A stretch of 64,000 nucleotides of DNA from Cristatella mucedo (GCA_009760855.2 WPIO01000009.1:7103001-7167000); one strand, 5' to 3'. Shown: positions 1 through 11,519, numbered from the stretch's first letter. The notes: generated by a model not told the origin, from the letters alone. Numbers and translations: made by a program.

Positions 1-1030
1 TAGCAACAGTTGCAAGGCCTTTTGCTACGTTCATTGCAGGGGCCTCACATTGGCACTGAGTGACCGAAAGTCACTATGAGTCTGACGTTTCACTCGCATG
101 CCTTGGTTTCAATCCTCGCTGCGAGCAAAGGGGGGGGGCACACTTGGTTCATTCAACACGCACCAAATTTAGTTTAAATACTTGAGCGAAGAGATGGCAG
201 CGGAAGGAGATGTAGAAGAAGACGATGAAAGCAGCTGGCCTTACTTTTGCTAATGCTTCGAATAAGAAAAATTGGTAGTAAGTTAAGCTGTAACCTGCGC
301 TCTGTGAAGGCTACTGAGCCAAAATCTATATGCACAGGTATAACGCACAGGTAGCACGGCGTCAAGCAGAGCGAGGCAGCAATCAGTGCTCGTGCAGCAA
401 TTCCAAGTCACCTGCTCACTCGATCCTACCTGCAGTAATCAGGCACTATAGTCTACCAGCCATGGCGTGCCACGAGTGTGCAGAGGGGATCATTTGTCCC
501 CAGAGACTGGATCAGGCGTGGTGCTGAATCAGGGGGTGCCAACATGGGCACCTATTATTGGGGAGGGGAGTCATCTGTGTCTTTCTCGTCCTCGAGCGAA
601 CATTATCCTAGGAACGCCACTGTTTACCATCGATTCCAGGGCACACAAACAGCTGGTCAGCGATAGGCTTTGACGGAGTAGCAAGCTGGGACGCCAGCGG
701 CTACCACAAGGGGCCCAACGGTGACAGTTTATCCCACGAGTCAGGTTAGTGACGGTTAGTGGAAGCTCCCACACAACCAACCAAGCAGAGCCAAGTAGGT
801 CAATCATCCGCCTCAGTCTTTATACTCGGCGAGCAAGCTTCAGCTTACGCCATGAGCCTAGGTGTGTGTCGCTCACACCAACACTTCAGGCTGTAAGTAC
901 TAGTCCTACAGCCTGCAATGCCTAATTGTCTACTTCGAGCTGAAGTGATAGCACTTACGGGTTTTTCTGTTAGCTACATTAAAGAAGCTTTGAGTAACAT
1001 TTATGTTACTTTCATTTTAGTATTGCTGCT
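1..1030. other. Intergenic, no gene recognised
   Basis: No open frame here resembles a family I know. A run of G lies near 131-138. The stretch 466-660, which includes a G-rich segment around 555-570, weakly resembles the reverse strand of 33560-33780 and may be a dispersed repeat. Confidence 0.5.
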
Positions 1031-1349
1031 CGGATGTGGGCTGATGCTGTGTGCCTAACTCAGATGCTTGGGCTAAGGCTGTGTTCTCTATTTCAGGTGC
1101 TAAGGCTGACGCTATGTTCCTGGCACAGATGCTCCGGCTAAGGCTGTGTGTCTAGCTCAGATGCCTTAGCTAAGGTTGTGTGCCTAGGTCAGATGCCTAG
1201 ATTAAGGTTGAGTTCATAACTGAGATGGGTAGGCAAAGGCTGTGTGCTGTAGACTAGCTCAGATGCGTGGGCTGAGGCTAAGCGCCTAGCTCAGACGCAT
1301 GGGCTGATGCTGCAAGCCTAGGTAGATCCTCAGGCTGATGCTGTGTTCC
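1031..1349. repeat. Minisatellite, 32-bp unit, about ten degenerate copies
   Basis: The segment is a tandem array whose unit begins CAGATGC and runs on through GGCTAAGGCTGTGTGCCTAG. Several neighbouring units are exactly 32 bp (for example those starting near 1126 and 1158), while others are 30-39 bp because of small indels. No long open frame spans it, so it looks like non-coding minisatellite DNA. Confidence 0.8.
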
Positions 1350-2435
1350 TTCCTCCAATGGCTCCTCTTTGTGTCAGTCATCTATTCACATCAGACCTGT
1401 CACCCAATAGACCCACCACGCCCTGCAGCCGTCCACTTTCCAAATGCTTGCTCTTACCCCGTGTTGCCAGTCACGAGTCGACTTTATGTCGACAGGACAG
1501 TCTTGGTAATGCCCTTGTCATGCCAGACAATAGCAACAGCCCAGAGAGTCTTTCGGGCTGTAGGCAGGCATTGCCACCAAAGCATGTAATTTGGTTGCTG
1601 ACATGCACATGACCGGTCGATTTCGGCTAGTATCAACAACTGAGCACATCAGGCCACTAGCTGAGCTTCGTATATAAGGACTCGGTTTCCTTAAGCCTAT
1701 TTAACTTCGCAACCCATGAACAACCGATCTATCTAAAGGACTACAACTACACGACTAAGTGGGCTGTGCACCCTACCCCCCACACGCACACACACACACA
1801 ATGTTCGTAGATATGCATCTCGCCAAAAAAGACCGAATGCCCACCGCCCTCCAACAGCGCCCGGTGCCCCCCTCACAGAGCACTTACTGGGTCAAAAAAG
1901 GCAAGTTAGCAGTGAGATCTAGCATAACTTGTAGACGAATAACCGTGCACTTGCAGACACCCTTTCCTGTACCTGTATCCACCTTAAAACGCAGCTACAG
2001 CCAACACCCGGGAAACAGAGCCCTCGTTTCGATATTAGATGAAAGGATGACCAAGCTTTTCAGCGCAACAATGAGCCAACTCAATGGGTAAAGCCAGTAA
2101 ACATGGCGACTATTGTGAGGGAGCATGTGCCATTGTTCAGTCTACCTATCGAAGCCTTTTCATTTTTGCATAACCACAAGGGATTGTGAATGCTGTAAAT
2201 GAAGCTCTTGCTCAAATAAGGAGACATACCAACAAGCAGAGCAACCGCAGTCATTCGTCTACCCGAAGTTGCAGTACAAACGGCAATAGCACTCCACTCG
2301 AGTCCATGGCAATGCCGGTTCCCAACTTTTGCCACAGTCGACAATTGCCACTAATTTTAGAAGTAGCCAATTCCAGTTTCCCGAAAAGCTTCCATCTGAA
2401 CTGTGAATCTCATTGATTCCAGAGCCTGTTAAAAG
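1350..2435. other. Intergenic, no gene recognised
   Basis: There is a short CA repeat at about 1782-1800 and a TATA-like motif near 1671. The open frames of 80-110 codons here show no family signature and no codon-level support, so I do not call a gene. Confidence 0.4.
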
Positions 2436-2972
2436 GATTTTACTAAAAGCACGATGTCATGTGAACTTAAAAGTCTCTTTCTAAGCACTTCACATTTTCT
2501 GTAAAGTAAGCATGATCGAATGATTAGCAGTAGTATGTTAAATGAACAAAAAGCATACATGGTTAAGAGGTGAACATGCAAAGGGGTGGCTTGCAATATG
2601 GTTGGTGGCAGCATGCAGTGTCAGCACACAAAATTATACCAAGAACAAACATATGGACCAACTAAATGCTGTCATAAATATGTGCATTTTAACTTCTTTA
2701 AAAATGTGGTCAAGTCAGGGCATTTGTTGCAAGTCGGAAGTGAGTTCCAGGCTTTTGGAGCTCGGGAATTAAAGGCGCGGTCTCCAAAGGATTTGAGGTT
2801 CTTACCAAGTATAAATCAACTATTCGATTTCTAAAAGAAGATGGTACGATGCTTCGCCTGGTGGTGTAGTAGATCTATCACATAGGCTGAAGCCAAAGAA
2901 TTAAGGGATCTAAAAGTGAAAAAATCTTGAAATCGGTAAACTGTTTGTTTAGGAGCCAGTGCAGGTCAGTGA

Positions 2973-3097
2973 GAATAATAATAATAATAATAATAATAAC
3001 ATTGCACTTGATAAAGCGCCCTCAGAGAACTTAATCTCTTTCTAGGCGCTTTACATTTGCTGCAAAGTGATACGCAATAGAATAGTAAGTAAAATGA
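2973..3097 (-). mobile_element. LINE-A 3' end, strongly 5'-truncated, nested
   Basis: The segment begins on the plus strand with an AAT repeat and then the complement of the LINE-A terminal hairpin (AAAGCGCC ... GGCGCTTT). Only about 125 bp of the 3' UTR is present. It interrupts the older LINE-A copy, so it is the younger insertion. Confidence 0.8.
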
Positions 3098-3164
3098 TAT
3101 GGTGTGGTGACCCAGACACTCACGATATACAAGCTTAGCTGCAGAATTTACACCAACTGTGAGC

Positions 3165-3338
3165 CGTAATGGCTCACTAGGTAAGGCGGTTGCTTTTCAC
3201 GGCCTCACCCCCGATGTCGTCGGTTCGAATCCTGCGGTGGAGATCCTTTATCGCCACTGCAAGCAGTGGTGATAGCTGCAAAGGCTCTTCTGTCGCTATG
3301 AAAAAAGAAGCTGTTAAATCCTCTAGCATTTATAGCAT
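3165..3338 (+). mobile_element. SINE1, tRNA-derived, inserted in LINE-A
   Basis: The head has a Pol III box A (TGGCTCACTAGG, 3170-3181) and a perfect box B (GGTTCGAATCC, 3222-3232). The tail ends near GAAGCTGTTAAATC. Flanking copies AACTGTGAGC (3155-3164) and AACTGTCAGC (3339-3348) look like a 10-bp target-site duplication with one change. It is a retroposed SINE and not a tRNA gene, because the body continues about 100 bp past the tRNA-like part. Confidence 0.85.
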
Positions 3339-3838
3339 AACTGTCAGCGCTTGATTGCTCAGGCTAGTAGACCTGCAAGTGACTAGATGTCACTAATGCA
3401 CGGACCAATTTAGATGCTGTATCCCTGACTAAGCAAGCCCACGTTGTAACCATGTCATGTTAACGAAGGTAGGCAAACTTGATAATGTAAACAATACCGT
3501 TGTTCAATTAAAGGTCACTTTGGAACAAGAACTTGGGTTTCATGCAGATTCAATAGCCAATATGCTGGCAGAGCTATTCAAGAGCATTAAACTATTGAAA
3601 ATTCTTAGTCAAGCTGGTTTGTCTTTAACTAGTAAGTTGGTTTTATCATAATTCAATTTAAGAAAGCTGGCTGCCTTTTTATGTGGGGATGTCATCGTAC
3701 TTGTCTGATTGTGTTCAATCTTTATCGTGTGGGGGTCAGGTCTCACACACAAGACAGGTCACCTCTGGAGTCCCTCGAGGGTCGGTACTCGGTCCCTTGC
3801 TGTTCTCCATTTATACTTAACCTCTGGGAAAAGTGATT

Positions 3839-4636
3839 AACAGTCAACTCTGCCTATTTTTAAGCCTCATAAAATTGCTAAAATTCGGGTTTGTTTAGAT
3901 AAGAATACCACGTCCAAGTTGGTTCATGCATTCGTGACATCCAGTCTCGACTTCTGCAACTCACTGCTTACTGGCTTACCAGCATGTGCGATCAGGCGAT
4001 TGCAGCTGGTGCAAAACTCTACAGCTAGGCTTGTCTTGAGCGTCGTAATTGCCATGTTACACCACTTCTCTCCGACCTGCACTGGCTACCAGTCAAGCAA
4101 CGGATTGACTTCAAGGTTTTGTCACTCACTTTTAGGTCACTTCATTCTTTGGCTCCAGCCTATCTCTCAGATCTACTCCCCCACCAGGCCAAGCATCGTA
4201 CCACCGGCTTTTCGGAATCCAATAGTGAACCAATACCTCGTACAAACCTCAAACCATTTGAAGACCGTGCACTTAGTTCGTACGCTCTCAAAGCCTGGAA
4301 CTCCCTCCCGACTTGCGTCAGAACATCCCCTGACTTGACCACGTTAAAAAGAACTTAAAAAAACACCTATTTAGGACAGCATTTAGTGGGTCCCTGAGGT
4401 TCGTCCTTCATGTGCTTATGGGTGCTGACACTGTGCATCCTGCCACTAGCCACATGTGCATGCTGACCCTGTGCACGTCACCCCTAACCATGTTGTTTAT
4501 GTTGTTTATCAAGCATGGTATTACTCACGATTAAATTATATTACACTTTGCAGCAAATTGTAAAGCGCCTAGAGAGAGATTCAGTTCTCTGAGGGTGTTT
4601 TATCAAGTGCATTATTATTATCGTTATTATTATTAT
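3839..4636 (+). mobile_element. LINE-A 3' part inserted in LINE-B coding sequence
   Basis: This is LINE-A from the late RT region to the terminal hairpin and ATT tract. The LINE-B reading frame reads ...PLGKVI before it and KAREIGYN after it, so removing the insert restores the host codons. That fixes the insertion boundaries to within a few bases (TTAA is present at both ends). LINE-A is younger than this LINE-B. Confidence 0.85.
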
Positions 4637-4868
4637 TAAGGCCCGTGAAATAGGATATAACATTTATTCTGACGATACTCAGCTGTATTTGTCATTCAAA
4701 TCATCGGACACTGCTGCAGCAACTGATTAACTGAATGCTTGCCTTGCCGACATTCGATCCTGGATGTCGGAAAACTGGTTGAAACTAAATGACGATAAAA
4801 CCGAACTGCTGTTCAGAGGACACCCTAAGCATGCAGTTGGATTAATAAAAAGGGTTTTCTCTTTTAAT

Positions 4869-5228
4869 AGGTGTCGTTTGTTCGCACAGCAGAGAGCCAG
4901 CCGATGCCCAACACCGACAGTTTATTACCAATGCACAGAGCCGAAGAGTGCACGGCTCCCATCGGCCCCTTGACTCTCCCTCGACCCTTCCTCCTCCACT
5001 CCTCCAGTCCCTTGGTTGAACCCGATTATTCATCGAGGACCACAACTGTGCACCGGCTGACCCTGATGGGGAATCCTATATCTGGCCACCAGCTGTTTAC
5101 CAGCCTGTGTCCATGCCACATCACAGGTGGACCACAGCAGTGCACCGGCCCCTCTCGGCAGTGCCTCTAACAGCTTACCAGTGGCTTATCAGAGGAGCCT
5201 GCATACAATACATACATACATACGTACA
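4869..5228. mobile_element. Unclassified ~360-bp insert with ATAC-repeat end
   Basis: LINE-B coding sequence stops at about 4868 and resumes at about 5229 (VRLSPRAQNLGV). The DNA between them is not LINE-B. It is GC-rich and ends in an ATAC/ATACATAC microsatellite (about 5208-5225). The similar words GTCGTTTGTTCG and GTTGTCGTGCGAC at the edges could be a decayed target duplication. It has no RT or tRNA-like head that I can see, so it may be a non-autonomous retroposon of a separate family. Confidence 0.45.
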
Positions 5229-6072
5229 TGTTGTCGTGCGACTATCACCAAGAGCTCAAAATTTAGGTGTCGTTTTCGAAAGTTGCCTCAATTTGAAAAG
5301 CTTCCTTAAGAAGACTCATTCTACAGCTAGCCATAACGTCCGATCCCTATCAAAGATTAGGAGCTGTCTTCCACAGTGGCTTGCAAATAATTTAACTAGC
5401 TCACTAGTTATGTCTCAGCTTGATTATTGTAATTCCCTTTTGGTTGGGCTACCAAAGAAAGCAACTAGGCCACTGCAGCTGACTATGAATATGGCTGCTA
5501 GGCTGGTCTTTGAGTCCCAGAGGTTTGAGCACGTGTCTCCTTTGCTAAAGAGCTAGGATGGCAACCGGTTGATCAACAGATAGAGAAAAGTGCTTACGCT
5601 GACCCACAATGCCCACCACGGCTTGGCTCCTTCGTACCTAGCTGAACACTGCACCAGTCTCGGCCACTTCGTGCTCTCAGGTCCCGTGTGGACAATTAAT
5701 TAGCTATTCTATTCCTCAGCTCAAAGACCGTTGGCGACAGAAGCTTAAGTTCTGCATGTCCCGGACTCTAGAGTGTGCTTCCACAGTTCACACTCAACGA
5801 CAACTGCTCTCCGGCTGCCGATTATGGATCATTCTTTTAAGTGGTCCTGAGCTGCTACTTCGATGCTACTCACTACCTCAACTGCTTTCCTGACTCTGCT
5901 ATGCTTCCCACTTTCTGTCTGTTGTGCGAGACGAAGTCTGATGGCTACCGAATGCGTACCGAAAGCCGCATAGGCTGGGAGCGCACTATACAAAACTCTC
6001 CTTGTGTAACACCCACATAGTCTGTTTGGCTTTGTGGAGTTACAGACGAAGATCAAATACATTACATTACAT

Positions 6073-8100
6073 GAATACATGCAGCAAGGGAGTTTAGATA
6101 ATTCAACGTGCTGTATCAGTGTATCATATATGTATTCAGTGTGCTGGCTGGGAGAGATCAAAGCACAGGTACAGCTAAGTGTCATCTGTGTAGAAATAAA
6201 AACCCAGATTGTGCCTGGAAAACACATGTGCTAGATAGAGAGTAAAAAGCTTGAAAAGAACTGGACTAAGCACAGATCCCTGAGGTGCCCCATTCTTCAT
6301 AGGCTCCTCGGATTATCGGTGTCCATGCACATTTCAACTCTGCAGTATCCCAAGAAGATAGGATTTGAACCAAGGCACCGCACGGCCAATGATGCACAGG
6401 CAAGATTAGAGGCACTCAAGAAGGATTTGGTGATTGGTAGTATCAAAGGCTGCCGAAAGACTCAGCAAAACGACCAGAGGTACCCCACCCATGTCTGCAT
6501 TCCTAAGTAGGTCATTATACAACCAAAGCTATGCCGATTCTGGGGAGTGATGAGCTCTAAAACCAAACTGGAACTTAGTAGCAAGGTTTGAAGTTTTTAT
6601 ATATGAGTTCAGCTGGTCTGCTTCAACTCGTTTGCCAATGTCTTTGATAGGAACGGTAGACGGGAAACGGGGTGGAATCTACTAAAGCTCTCTTGGTCTA
6701 GTGTTGCTTTCTTGAGTAGTGGCCTGACTACAGCCTTTTTGAAAAGCATCGGGACATGACCTGAGACTAATGATATATGTATTCTGTTAGTTATGCATTG
6801 CAGCAGCAGATCTAGGTACCGTCAAAGCAGGACAGTGAGAATAGGGTCCAGAGGATTATTTGTCTTTTTTTGATTCAGATATTAACTTCAGGACTGGGTC
6901 ACAAGGGGCTTTCTTGAATGTAGACATTGAGGTGCCGATTGGAATTAAGGCACATGATTCCAGGGGGGATGCTTTCATCCTAGTGATCGACTCCCTGATC
7001 TTGTCTATCTTGTTGACAAAGAAGCTAGAGAAGCGATCAGCTAGATCTTCACGAGGATCACTAGGTAGGGAGCTAACCCTGGAGTGGTTAAGGAGATGGT
7101 TTATCGTCAACATCAGTATTTTTGGATTGTGCATCGGTGATTCGACAACATTTTTGTAGAAGCTAGAGTTGGCCTTTGCTAAGATCAATTGGTACGATCC
7201 AGTAGTCCTCGTATGTCTGCCGATGGACACTCGGTCCTGATCTTTTGTATGATTTTTCAAGCATGCACTTAATAGACCTAGCTTGTTTAATGTCTGCAGT
7301 AACCCATCATTGTAGGGCCATGGCACACAGTTCGCGTACTCCGAGGTGCAAACTCATCGAGCATTTAAGCTACAGTTTCGTTGTAGGAATCTATTAATGA
7401 TGACAGGTCAGAATGGTGATTGAGAAGCAGGGGCGGAGCAGATGTTCTCGCGTGGACAGCATCGGTGTCAAGGGTCTTAAGGTTTTGCGATTCACAGGTA
7501 ATGTTAGATGTAGAGGAGGGCACACATTGTTGATTGAATCAAGTCTGCATGTGATCAGATAAGCATAGTTTATTAATTATTGTGATGATTGCCTGCAGTT
7601 GTAGGAGTAAATTTTTCGTGTAACCATTGATGCTAGTAGGGCAATCTGAATGAGCCGCAAGAGAACATGGGTCACGCAGAGTACGAAATTTGCTGCTGAA
7701 GGCGCCATATAAGTTACAAAAAATCGTAAAATGGCCTATACCGAGGAAAGATCAATTTTTTTTAAAGAATCAAAAAGAAATCGGAGAAACTGAGATTTAG
7801 GAGGAGTTGGTACCTGAAAGGCGGTAGGATACTGCCACCATCGCCAGCTTGTTGTCGGGTAAAATCGAGACAATAGATTCGAAAGACTGAGTCAAGAGGA
7901 CAACAAGCGGCTTGAAATTAAAGGATGAGTATGTGGCGACTCTGTCTCCATTTTTGATTTAACTAGGGATGTGAAACAAGGAAAAGCCAGTCGAAGTTGA
8001 CTCGTTAATGGTCAGATGGTTCACCGATTTAAGCCAAGTTTTGGTGAAGGCGAGCAGGTTGAGGCCTTTTTCAGACACAAGGTCGATTATGAATAGGGTT
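6073..8100 (-). mobile_element. LINE-A long internal copy (endonuclease, linker, RT start)
   Basis: Read on the minus strand, about 8050-7570 holds a degenerate endonuclease domain (segments like SFESIVSILPDNKLAMVAVSYR). About 7560-6856 is the linker, with SSFYKNVVESPMHNP and DLADRFSSFFVNKIDKI, and 6850-6073 is the first part of RT. It has many stops. It begins directly at the ACATT tail of the LINE-B to its left and lacks its own 3' end. Confidence 0.75.
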
Positions 8101-8391
8101 TTATTGCACATTAAGCAAAGATTTCAAAGACTAGCGCTAGGCTGGGCCGCCAAAGTCATAGCGGGCAAGCAGTCCGTGAACTTCAAGATTTTTTCACTGA
8201 CTTTTAGGTCCCTTTATTCATTGGCTTTAGCCTACCTTTTAGCTCCACTCTCCACCAGGTTAGGCGTTGCACCGACCAATTTCCTGAATCCACTCGTTTA
8301 ACTACTCCTCGTACGTACCTCTAATCTTTTGTAGACCCCGTCTCTCATTTGCATGCTTCAAAAGCCTGCAACTCACCTTCTCTTAATTTCA

Positions 8392-8752
8392 TAATGGCAA
8401 ACTAGGTAAGGCGGTTGCTTTTCCACTAACCATACTTGCATGCTGACCCTGTGCATGTCACCCCTAACCATGTTATTCATGTTGTTTATCATGCATGATA
8501 CCATTCAATCGCATTTATCTTTGCAGCGAATGTAAAGCGCCTAGAAAAAGATTAGTTTTCTGAGAGTGCTGCATCAAGTGTATTAGTACTATTATTCGCG
8601 ACCTCGGTCATGGGTTCGAATCCTGCAGTGAGCTATCCTAATCCTATCCTATCCTAATCCCATATCCTAATCCGCTGCAAAGGGTGGTGATAGCCGTAAA
8701 AAGCTCTTCTGTCCCTATACAAAAGAGGCTGTTAAATCAGCTAGGATTCATG
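8392..8752 (+). mobile_element. SINE1 interrupted by a LINE-A tail
   Basis: The SINE1 head with box A lies at about 8392-8423. After the inserted LINE-A tail (8424-8596) the SINE resumes with box B (GGTTCGAATCC, near 8613-8623), a short ATCCT repeat (about 8634-8676) and the usual tail ending GAGGCTGTTAAATCAGCT. It therefore inserted into the outer LINE-A and was later a target itself. Confidence 0.8.
8424..8596 (+). mobile_element. LINE-A 3' end nested inside SINE1
   Basis: This is about 170 bp of the LINE-A 3' UTR, including the terminal hairpin and a short ATT-like tail. It sits between the A-box and B-box halves of a SINE1. It is the innermost and youngest of three nested insertions. Confidence 0.8.
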
Positions 8753-9054
8753 ACGCTCCGGACTAGTCGACATTGAAAAAGAAGCTAAAGACATATCTAT
8801 TTATTCCAGCATTGAGTGGGTCCATGTGATTCGTCCTTTAAGCGCTTACGTCTGCTGACACTGTGCATGCTTGCACTAACCATGTTTGCATCCTGACCCT
8901 GTGCATGTCACTGCTAACCATGTTATGCTCATTGTCATTGAGCATGCTGCCACTAACCTTTCGAACATGCTTCTTTTGCAGCATATGTCAAGTTCCTAGA
9001 AAGAGATAAAGTTCTCTGATGGTGCTATTCAAATGAATTATTATTATTAATTTG

Positions 9055-10760
9055 GTCGTGGTCAGAAATCGCTGTTTTAATATCAACGCTATATAGTGAC
9101 TTGTAAAACTGGGGCTATACGTGCTTAGGTTTATCCTTATGAGTAAACGTTGTGTCCTACCTCCGTTAGCTTAGATTTAAACGAATACTCTTACTGAGAT
9201 TATCCAACTAAATCTTGTCGTTACGGCTATTAAAAACGCAATACCGTGGAAAGATATCGGTTGTTGCTTGTTTGAGAGCTTGCACTTAAAGCCAAAAGTT
9301 AATATTTTGCCATTCAACTCCACGCACCGGTTACGCGTTGTCGACAGCCAGGCTCGGGCTGGTAAAATGCATCGCAGAACTACCCACGGATGGCTCTGTG
9401 TGTGCGGTCGCTGCCAGTTTGTCCGCGGCTGTTCGGGGGGGGGCAGTATGATGGTGCGGTCGTTGCCGCGCTAACTATGCTCGGATGCTCGGTGCTCGGG
9501 TCGGTGACGCCGTCGAAGGCAGACGCGCACCAAGAGCAGAGCAAGCGCAGCGAGCCTCAGCAGCACGATGATAAAGGAGAATAGTGGATAAAAAAGGAGA
9601 ACTGGTGCGAGAAGAATCGCTAAGCGCAGTAGCAGGCGCACAGCGGCTCGCGCGAGCGCAGAAGCGCCGATGCCATTCGCTTCGCTGGACTGTAAACCGC
9701 ATCGTCGAATCCCGGAACCCGGGACCGAGCGGGCTCGCAAGCGCAGACTCTTAAACGCGAAACGAGCGCTGCGGGCGCTGGACGACCGCATTAGGACTCG
9801 TTTACCGAGTTCTCCTTGCGCTGGCTCGCGTTGTCTTTCGGCCGTCGACGGATGGCGCGAGCACGGGGCCCACCACCCTCGTTCTCAGAGAAACGAGTCC
9901 GGTAGCTTTCGGTCGGCTAGCGGCGATGGCGACGAAGACTTGTAGCGAGCACCGCCCTACTCTCGGAAATAGCTAGCCGCGACAATAGTGCAGGAGGTTA
10001 GCGGTACTGTGCTTGGCACCGTGGGCCATTGCGATAGGGAGTTACTACCGCCACCTGGCCACCGGACAAGCAACTACGTCCCGTAAGGGCTCCCGGCGAT
10101 TCTTTTTGGGCTGATTTATGGTCGAGATCGACAGGCCCAGCCAACATCAACCAGACGCTCCTGCGGATAGCACGCCGGTTCCGGAGGCAGAGATACGACA
10201 GCTGGAGTCAAGCCTCCCGGCTCGCGCTGAGCCCTTCATATCTCATCAGGCTGTTGCTCCCCCTGGCTTACTCTTCGAGTGCAACGGTGCTTTTCCGTCG
10301 AGCAGTTCCTGTGCGCCCTAAAATTGAGCTAGGCTGGCGTTGCACCACACTACGCCAGCGCGAGCACAGCGGAAATTGGCTGGGCGGAGCGTCGGTCAGG
10401 TTGGGGGGGGGGCGTGAAACTGTGGTGGCTCGTGGGCGCGCAGCGGCGGCGCGACAGAGAGCGAAGCCCCCGCAAGCGGGTCGTGGCGTTGTCGTCGACG
10501 GCTGTATTATGTGATCTAGCAGCCGTCGTGTGTGCTGCTCCGGAGCACGAGGTGTTAAGAGAGAGAAGAGAGTGTGTAGCGTGCGTGCAGGTCAATGCAC
10601 AGGCAGAATGTGAATTCGCGATAAGGAACGCGTCACGTGCCGGCAAGGAGGTTTCGCGTTGGGCGGACGGAACGTCGGCTGGGGCGGAACCACGTGATGG
10701 CGATGACACGCCCACAAAACGAGAAGAGCAATACCAAAGGTAAAAGAAAGCGCTGTCTAT
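9055..10760. other. CpG-rich unassigned stretch
   Basis: From about 9330 the composition changes to GC- and CpG-rich, with open frames on both strands and no match to the repeat families. The longest plus-strand ATG frame, 10414-10743 (109 codons), ends beside a GTAAAA that could serve as a splice donor at about 10740. None of the frames resembles a family I know. It could be a CpG island or first exon of an unseen gene. The first 300 bases (9055-9330) show nothing recognisable. Confidence 0.3.
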
Positions 10761-10984
10761 TTGCAGGTCAGGTATGAGCTGTTCTTTTGTGGCCTAAAAT
10801 CGACAGGTCTATGTGACCTAACCTTGGCTTTTATGCATGATGTTAAGATATAAATTATATAATTATACAACTGATACAAAATACAGCACGAGCGGATGCA
10901 ACTCAGTCGTTGCTACCGTAGCGACGCATGGCATCTTCCGGTAGGGCGTACTTCCCACGCGCGGAGTTCCTTGTTGCACCCGAT

Positions 10985-10986
10985 CT

Positions 10987-11018
<32 letters not shown>
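10985..11018. repeat. TC microsatellite
   Basis: An uninterrupted TC dinucleotide run lies here. No gene is recognised on either side (10760-11500). Confidence 0.9.
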
Positions 11019-11021
<3 letters not shown>

Positions 11022-11519
11022 CTTTATCATGTGACAAAATTCAGGATTGCCGGTAAGTTTCAGATATTATGGTGATTTTATGATTTTCACCAGCCGAATT
11101 ACGGCGGTAAAAGTGTCTTCATAATTATTTGACAGTCTATTGCCGGTGCCTTATAAAATAAGCCGGCGCCCTGAGATAGGCAGGGAGTCAGGATTTGAGA
11201 CTCGAAGTATTAGCATCAAGCTGATTTGAGCTCTAGGCCACCCAATCGTCGGTGTACTTCGAAGGCCGCTGTTGAATACCTGTAACCGTCTGCTGGTGTT
11301 AAATAGACTTGTCTGCATTATGGATACGGACACTTGATACGCTAAGTTATGGGGCGCTCGTCGTCGTTGCCGTGTTTCCGCTACTATCGGCCTGATACCT
11401 GCGTGAATTGGTGCAGCACGGGTAAGTAACTAGCCGTACTAAAAGGTTCAGATGCTACCGATATTGGTCGCGCACCGACTGAGACTAGCGCCGTGGCGAG
11501 CGCTGTTGGCGGCCTAGTT

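Larger units (their letters stand above)
2440..3699 (-). mobile_element. LINE-A fragment, interrupted by a second LINE-A tail and by SINE1
   Basis: On the minus strand this is the 3' half of a LINE-A reverse transcriptase ORF plus its 3' UTR, heavily mutated. It matches the better copy at 23235-24785. The element is split twice, at about 2973-3097 by another LINE-A 3' end and at about 3165-3338 by a SINE1. LINE-A sequence resumes cleanly after each (about 3105-3164 and 3339-3699). It abuts LINE-B at about 3700. Confidence 0.8.
3700..6072 (+). mobile_element. LINE-B copy, 5'-truncated, carrying two nested insertions
   Basis: The translated pieces match the LINE-B copy at 21650-25190: [17 protein letters not shown] at about 3763-3816, the YADD region (here YSDD) at about 4660-4690, the WMSENWLKLNDDKTELL block at about 4760-4815, and the 3' domain at 5229-5560. 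The 3' UTR ends in ACATT repeats near 6058-6075. The coding parts are separated by a LINE-A at 3839-4636 and an unclassified insert at about 4869-5228. Stops and frameshifts make it dead. Confidence 0.85.
8155..9050 (+). mobile_element. Old LINE-A 3' end, split by SINE1
   Basis: LINE-A sequence runs from about 8155 to 8390, from the end of RT toward the C-terminus. It resumes at about 8755 and continues through the 3' UTR to an ATT tract at about 9040-9050. The gap holds SINE1, which itself holds a younger LINE-A tail. This outer copy is the most diverged of the three layers. Confidence 0.8.

Noticed and set aside
1031-1349. CRISPR-like array
   Set aside because: Units are contiguous with no unique spacers, and the genome is animal.
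3165-3240. tRNA gene (box A and perfect box B)
   Set aside because: The same head recurs in many copies with a common non-tRNA body and tail and target duplications, so it is a SINE.
9471-9791. Hydrophobic minus-strand ORF that could be a membrane protein or another signal anchor
   Set aside because: Leu/Ala richness follows from GC-rich composition, both strands are open, and no adjacent glycosyltransferase exon was found.
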